Source: Pandoraea commovens
GTDB lineage: Bacteria; Pseudomonadota; Gammaproteobacteria; Burkholderiales; Burkholderiaceae
DNA length: 64,000 nt
Assembly: GCF_902459615.1 (NCBI RefSeq)
Contig: NZ_CABPSA010000003.1
Span: forward strand, 248,001-312,000
Reading direction: 5' to 3'
In this document: positions 60,775-64,000 of the stretch, in pieces
Layout: each line of letters opens with the position of its first letter
Numbering within the stretch: position 1 is the first letter of the stretch
Position numbers and translations under genes: made by a program
Notes under the pieces: generated by a model
Told to the model about the DNA's origin: nothing
The model's database searches: none
Seen by the model: only the letters and a program-made list of their open reading frames with translations

Positions 60775-63700
60775 ATGACCGACCGTAAGCCGCCCGCCTC
60801 GCCCACCGCGACCCGGTCCTGGTTCTCGTCACTGCCGCGTGGCTTGCGACTGGGTCTGGAATGGCTGCTGGCGCTCGTCGTCATCGTCTATTTCGGTCTT
60901 GGCGCAGTCATCCTCGCGACCCGGTACGTCATCCTTCCCCGTGTGTCCGACTATCGCCCTCAAATCGAGGCGGCAGCCACGCGCGCCATCGGTTTGCCGG
61001 TCACGATCGGGCGCATCGACGCCGTCTGGCGCGGCTGGCATCCCTACCTGACGCTGGAAGACGTACGCATCACGCCCCCGACGCAAGGCACCCCGCCCAA
61101 GGCATCGACGATTGCCCGCGTGGTCGCACCGTTGCATCGGAACAAGGCCGCCAGCGCTCCGCTAGCCTCGGTCGCTTCAGCCGCTTCAGCCGCTTCAGCC
61201 GCTTCAGCCGCTTCAGCCGCTTCGGCCAGTACCGCGCCCGCTACCACTGCTTCCACGGACAACTCGCCGGTGAGCTACGCCCCGCCGGGCGCGCCGCCGC
61301 CCGTGGAGCCGAGCCTCACACTGCACCGCCTCGACGCTGTGCTCTCCTGGACCAGCCTGATCCATTTCGACCTGCGTCTGTCGAACCTCACGCTGCACGA
61401 GCCGGACGTGACCATCGAGCGCCGCGTCGACGGCTCCATCCTCGTCGCCGGGATGCCGGTGACGGGCGGCGGCAAGACGAGCGATGCCCAGGGGGCCGAC
61501 TGGATCATGCGTCAGGCGCGCGTCGTAATCCGCAACGGTACCGTGCGCTGGCGCGACGCCACGCGCGACGTGCCCGAGGTGGTCGTCACGAACGTCAACG
61601 CCATGCTGCGCAATCGCGGCTTCGAGCACCGCTTTGGGATGCAGGCGAACCCGCCGCAGGGGATCGTCGCGCCGCTGGATATACGCGCACGCTTCACCAA
61701 CCCGCTGTTCGCCCGCCCCGGCGAAGTCAAACGCTGGCGCGGCCAGATTTACAGCGAAGTCGGCACACTCGACCTGTCAGAGCTGGCGCGTTACGTCGAT
61801 TTGCCGGGCAAAGACTCGCGCGGCCGCGTCGCGGCGCGTGCATGGGTCGACTTCGACAATGGCGTCGTCACCGGCGCGACGCTGCGCGCGGCCGGGGCCA
61901 ATACGTCAGTACAACTGGCGGACAACCTGCCGCCGCTGACCTTCGACGCCACGCAAGGCCGTATCGACGTCACGCGTGCCGGTGCTCAGGCCGACGCGGG
62001 CTGGAATCTGCGCGCACGGGAACTCACCTTGCAGGCAGCCGGACGTCCGACGCTCGACGTGCCGGACCTGAGCGCCAAATACCTACCCGCCAGCGACGAT
62101 CAGGGCTTGCAAGTCGCGCTCACCGGTCAACGCTTCGACATCGGTGCCGCGATGGCGCTCGTGCCGTCGCTGCCCATCGACGCCCAAACTCGCGACACGC
62201 TCGCCAGCTTCCGTCCGCGTGGACGACTCGCCCATTTCGACGTCAGCTATCAGGCACCTAAGCCTCACGGGCCGGGCAATTGGCGCGATCTGCCGGGCAT
62301 CAAGCAACTCCCGCCCGAGCGCGACCGTTACCGCGTCGTCGCCGATTTCGAGAGTCTCGGCATCGACAGTGCGCCGAGCCAGCATCCCCCTGCCCGGCCG
62401 AACTCGCCGAACGCAGGACGCCCCGGCTTCGCGAATCTGAGCGGTCATATCGACGCGGATCAGTCGCGCGGCAGCCTCACGCTCAATTCGAAGAACGCCA
62501 CGCTGGACTTCCCCGGCCGCTTCGACCAGCCGCGCCTCGACCTCGATACGCTCACAGCGCGCACGTCATGGCGCGTGTCGCACTCGGCTACCAAGCGCGA
62601 CGCCCCGGCGAACGTGCAGGTGCGTGTCGATGCCGTGCATCTGCAAAACGCCGAACTGACGGGGGACGTGAGCGGTACGTGGCAGAACGGCGGCAAGGGC
62701 AACGGGATCGTCGATCTGAAGGGCAATATCGTGCGCGCGAACGCCAATGCCGTACCGCGCTACCTGCCCACCGATATCGGCGCGAGCGTGCGCGACTATC
62801 TGCAACGCGCGCTGCTGGCCGGCACCGTGCAGAACGCACCGTTCGCGGTGCAAGGCGATCTCGAAGACTTCCCGTACGGCAAGGGCGGCGGCAAGTTCCG
62901 CATCGACATCCCGCTCGTGGACGTGACGTTCAATCCGTCGCCGCTGCGCCCCGGTCATACGGAAGTCTGGCCCGCGTTCGAGAAGGTGCGCGGCAATCTG
63001 CGCTTTGACGCCGACAAGTTGCACATCGCCATCGACAACGGCTCGGTATACGGCGTAACGCTCACGCAGGTGCAGGGCGACATCAACAACATCGGGCAGG
63101 ACGACTCCACGCTCACGCTCAAGGGCGATGCGCGCGGGCCGGCGGCGGACTTCGTCAAATATCTGAACACCAGCCCTGTGGGGCACTGGATCGGCGACTT
63201 CACCGACGAGACGCGCGCGAACGGCAACACACAGCTCGCCATGCAGTTGTCGATGCCGCTCGATCACACCGACCGCTCCAAAGTCACCGGCCGCGCGCGC
63301 TTCCTGCGCAACGACGTGACGCTCATCAACGGATTGCCGATGTTCGGGGCGGTCGACGGTGAACTCGCGTTCACCGAGCGCGGCATTTCGCTCGACAACC
63401 TGCGCGGCACGTTCCTTGGCGGCGACGTACGCGCGTCTGGCGGCAGTCGCGACGACGGCACCATCGTCCTGAACGTCAACGGTCAGATGAGCGCACAGGG
63501 CCTGCGCGAGAATCGCGAGAACGCCACGCTGGCGCAACTGGCCAAGCGCATGACGGGCAGCACGCCCTACACCGCCACGGTAACGGTGCGTCAGGGCATG
63601 ACGGATCTGGCGGTGCAGTCCACACTGGCCGGTCTCGCCGTGAACCTGCCCGCGCCGCTGGGCAAGAGCGCCGAGTCGTCGCTGCCTGCGCGCTTCACGA

Positions 63701-64000
63701 TGCGTCCGCAGATGAATCCGGGGGGACGCCGCACCGACACGCTCGACTTCGCCGTGGGCAGCGTGCAGGGCAACTACGTTCAGCAACGTAGCGCCACGAA
63801 TGGTTCGAATGGCGCACGCGTGGAAGTACTGCGCGGCGGCATCGGCATTAACCAGCCTGTGCCCGCACCGCGTGAAGGCGTGCAGGCGAGCGCCCAGTTC
63901 GATACGCTCGACGTGGATGCATGGCGCAGCGTGATCGCGTCGCTCAGCAGCACCGCCGTCACGCCCGGCACGCAAGGCACACCCCCCGCCCCCGCCACGA
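60775..64000 (+). CDS. YhdP-family (AsmA-like) envelope protein, N-terminal 1075 codons (partial)
   Basis: The frame is open from ATG to the end of the window without a stop. The protein has a short basic N-terminus, one membrane helix (WLLALVVIVYFGLGAVILAT), and a long periplasmic AsmA-like beta-rich domain (PRVSDYRPQIEAAATRAIGL; YLPTDIGASVRDYLQRALLA; VGHWIGDFTDETRANGNTQL). These are signatures of the TIGR02099/YhdP family. YhdP, TamB and YdbH form envelope-spanning bridges that move phospholipids to the outer membrane. A low-complexity Ala/Ser insertion of nine-bp units interrupts the domain near residue 135. Codon phase was checked across the insertion and is intact. Confidence 0.9.
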   Translation, partial: MTDRKPPASPTATRSWFSSLPRGLRLGLEWLLALVVIVYFGLGAVILATRYVILPRVSDYRPQIEAAATRAIGLPVTIGRIDAVWRGWHPYLTLEDVRITPPTQGTPPKASTIARVVAPLHRNKAASAPLASVASAASAASAASAASAASASTAPATTASTDNSPVSYAPPGAPPPVEPSLTLHRLDAVLSWTSLIHFDLRLSNLTLHEPDVTIERRVDGSILVAGMPVTGGGKTSDAQGADWIMRQARVVIRNGTVRWRDATRDVPEVVVTNVNAMLRNRGFEHRFGMQANPPQGIVAPLDIRARFTNPLFARPGEVKRWRGQIYSEVGTLDLSELARYVDLPGKDSRGRVAARAWVDFDNGVVTGATLRAAGANTSVQLADNLPPLTFDATQGRIDVTRAGAQADAGWNLRARELTLQAAGRPTLDVPDLSAKYLPASDDQGLQVALTGQRFDIGAAMALVPSLPIDAQTRDTLASFRPRGRLAHFDVSYQAPKPHGPGNWRDLPGIKQLPPERDRYRVVADFESLGIDSAPSQHPPARPNSPNAGRPGFANLSGHIDADQSRGSLTLNSKNATLDFPGRFDQPRLDLDTLTARTSWRVSHSATKRDAPANVQVRVDAVHLQNAELTGDVSGTWQNGGKGNGIVDLKGNIVRANANAVPRYLPTDIGASVRDYLQRALLAGTVQNAPFAVQGDLEDFPYGKGGGKFRIDIPLVDVTFNPSPLRPGHTEVWPAFEKVRGNLRFDADKLHIAIDNGSVYGVTLTQVQGDINNIGQDDSTLTLKGDARGPAADFVKYLNTSPVGHWIGDFTDETRANGNTQLAMQLSMPLDHTDRSKVTGRARFLRNDVTLINGLPMFGAVDGELAFTERGISLDNLRGTFLGGDVRASGGSRDDGTIVLNVNGQMSAQGLRENRENATLAQLAKRMTGSTPYTATVTVRQGMTDLAVQSTLAGLAVNLPAPLGKSAESSLPARFTMRPQMNPGGRRTDTLDFAVGSVQGNYVQQRSATNGSNGARVEVLRGGIGINQPVPAPREGVQASAQFDTLDVDAWRSVIASLSSTAVTPGTQGTPPAPAT
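61174..61227 (+). repeat. Six tandem nine-bp units (GCTTCAGCC) in the YhdP-like gene
   Basis: Five perfect GCTTCAGCC copies and a sixth GCTTCGGCC encode (Ala-Ser-Ala)6 in frame. Copy-number change would alter length by three residues without a frameshift. Confidence 0.92.

Noticed and set aside
61174-61227. CRISPR-like array
   Set aside because: Units are nine bp, contiguous without spacers and in coding frame.
60775-61330. Suspected frameshift in the YhdP-like gene around the Ala/Ser repeats
   Set aside because: Codon phase was traced from ATG 60775 through the repeats to 61321 and spot-checked near 63001. It stays constant, so no frameshift is needed.

Overview
The window is ordinary-looking, GC-rich, gene-dense bacterial chromosome. 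Gene content and order (murB-yajQ-plsY, hemH-hslR, grpE-trx-dnaK-dnaJ, hrcA/nadK/recN, pcnB-folK-dNK-panB) fit the Burkholderiales, most like Pandoraea or a close Burkholderiaceae relative. This placement is inferred from gene families and order, with no database search. No rRNA, tRNA, insertion sequence, prophage or CRISPR array was seen. The longest stretch without a gene (about 310 bases, upstream of grpE) holds a heat-shock promoter and an inverted repeat.

Layout. 1-2.7 kb: end of a patatin-like lipase, then murB, yajQ and plsY. 2.9-9.3 kb: an accessory block with an orphan RcsB-like response regulator and a complete CS1/CFA-I/cable-type (class 5) fimbrial operon (chaperone, major pilin, usher, tip adhesin), with a 14-bp inverted repeat in front. 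9.4-20 kb: ybaK, an acyl-CoA synthetase, xerD, queG, tsaE, amiC, a DedA protein, mutL and miaA. 20.2-28 kb: a second accessory block, a five-gene-plus uptake and hydrolysis cluster. It has a PotABCD-type ABC transporter, a creatinase-like M24 protein with altered metal ligands, a metal-dependent amidohydrolase and a LysR regulator, behind two near-identical 14-bp palindromes spaced exactly 30 bp apart. 28-30.7 kb: a divergent LysR/MFS efflux pair. 30.7-37.1 kb: purM, hda, a HAD phosphatase and the translationally coupled pcnB-folK-deoxynucleoside kinase-panB run. 37.1-42.2 kb: a TctDE-like two-component system divergent from an SsuACB-type ABC transporter. 42.2-50.9 kb: a fused pabB-pabC, the dnaJ/dnaK/thioredoxin/grpE heat-shock locus, a small membrane ORF, hslR and hemH. 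51-64 kb: a large secreted FecR-like protein with a collagen-like tract, hrcA, nadK, recN, glnE, and the first 3.2 kb of a YhdP/AsmA-like gene that runs off the window.

Cross-cutting observations. Seven genes (acyl-CoA synthetase, queG, mutL, HAD phosphatase, hemH, hrcA, nadK) have a -10-like hexamer ending only 6-7 nt before the chosen ATG and no Shine-Dalgarno sequence, the layout expected for leaderless mRNAs. Two sigma-32-type promoters serve grpE and dnaK, and a terminator-like hairpin separates dnaK from dnaJ. Most convergent gene pairs share bidirectional intrinsic terminators. The best candidates for undescribed biology are the 20.2-28 kb uptake/hydrolysis cluster with its twin operator, and the fimbrial operon with its orphan RcsB-like regulator.
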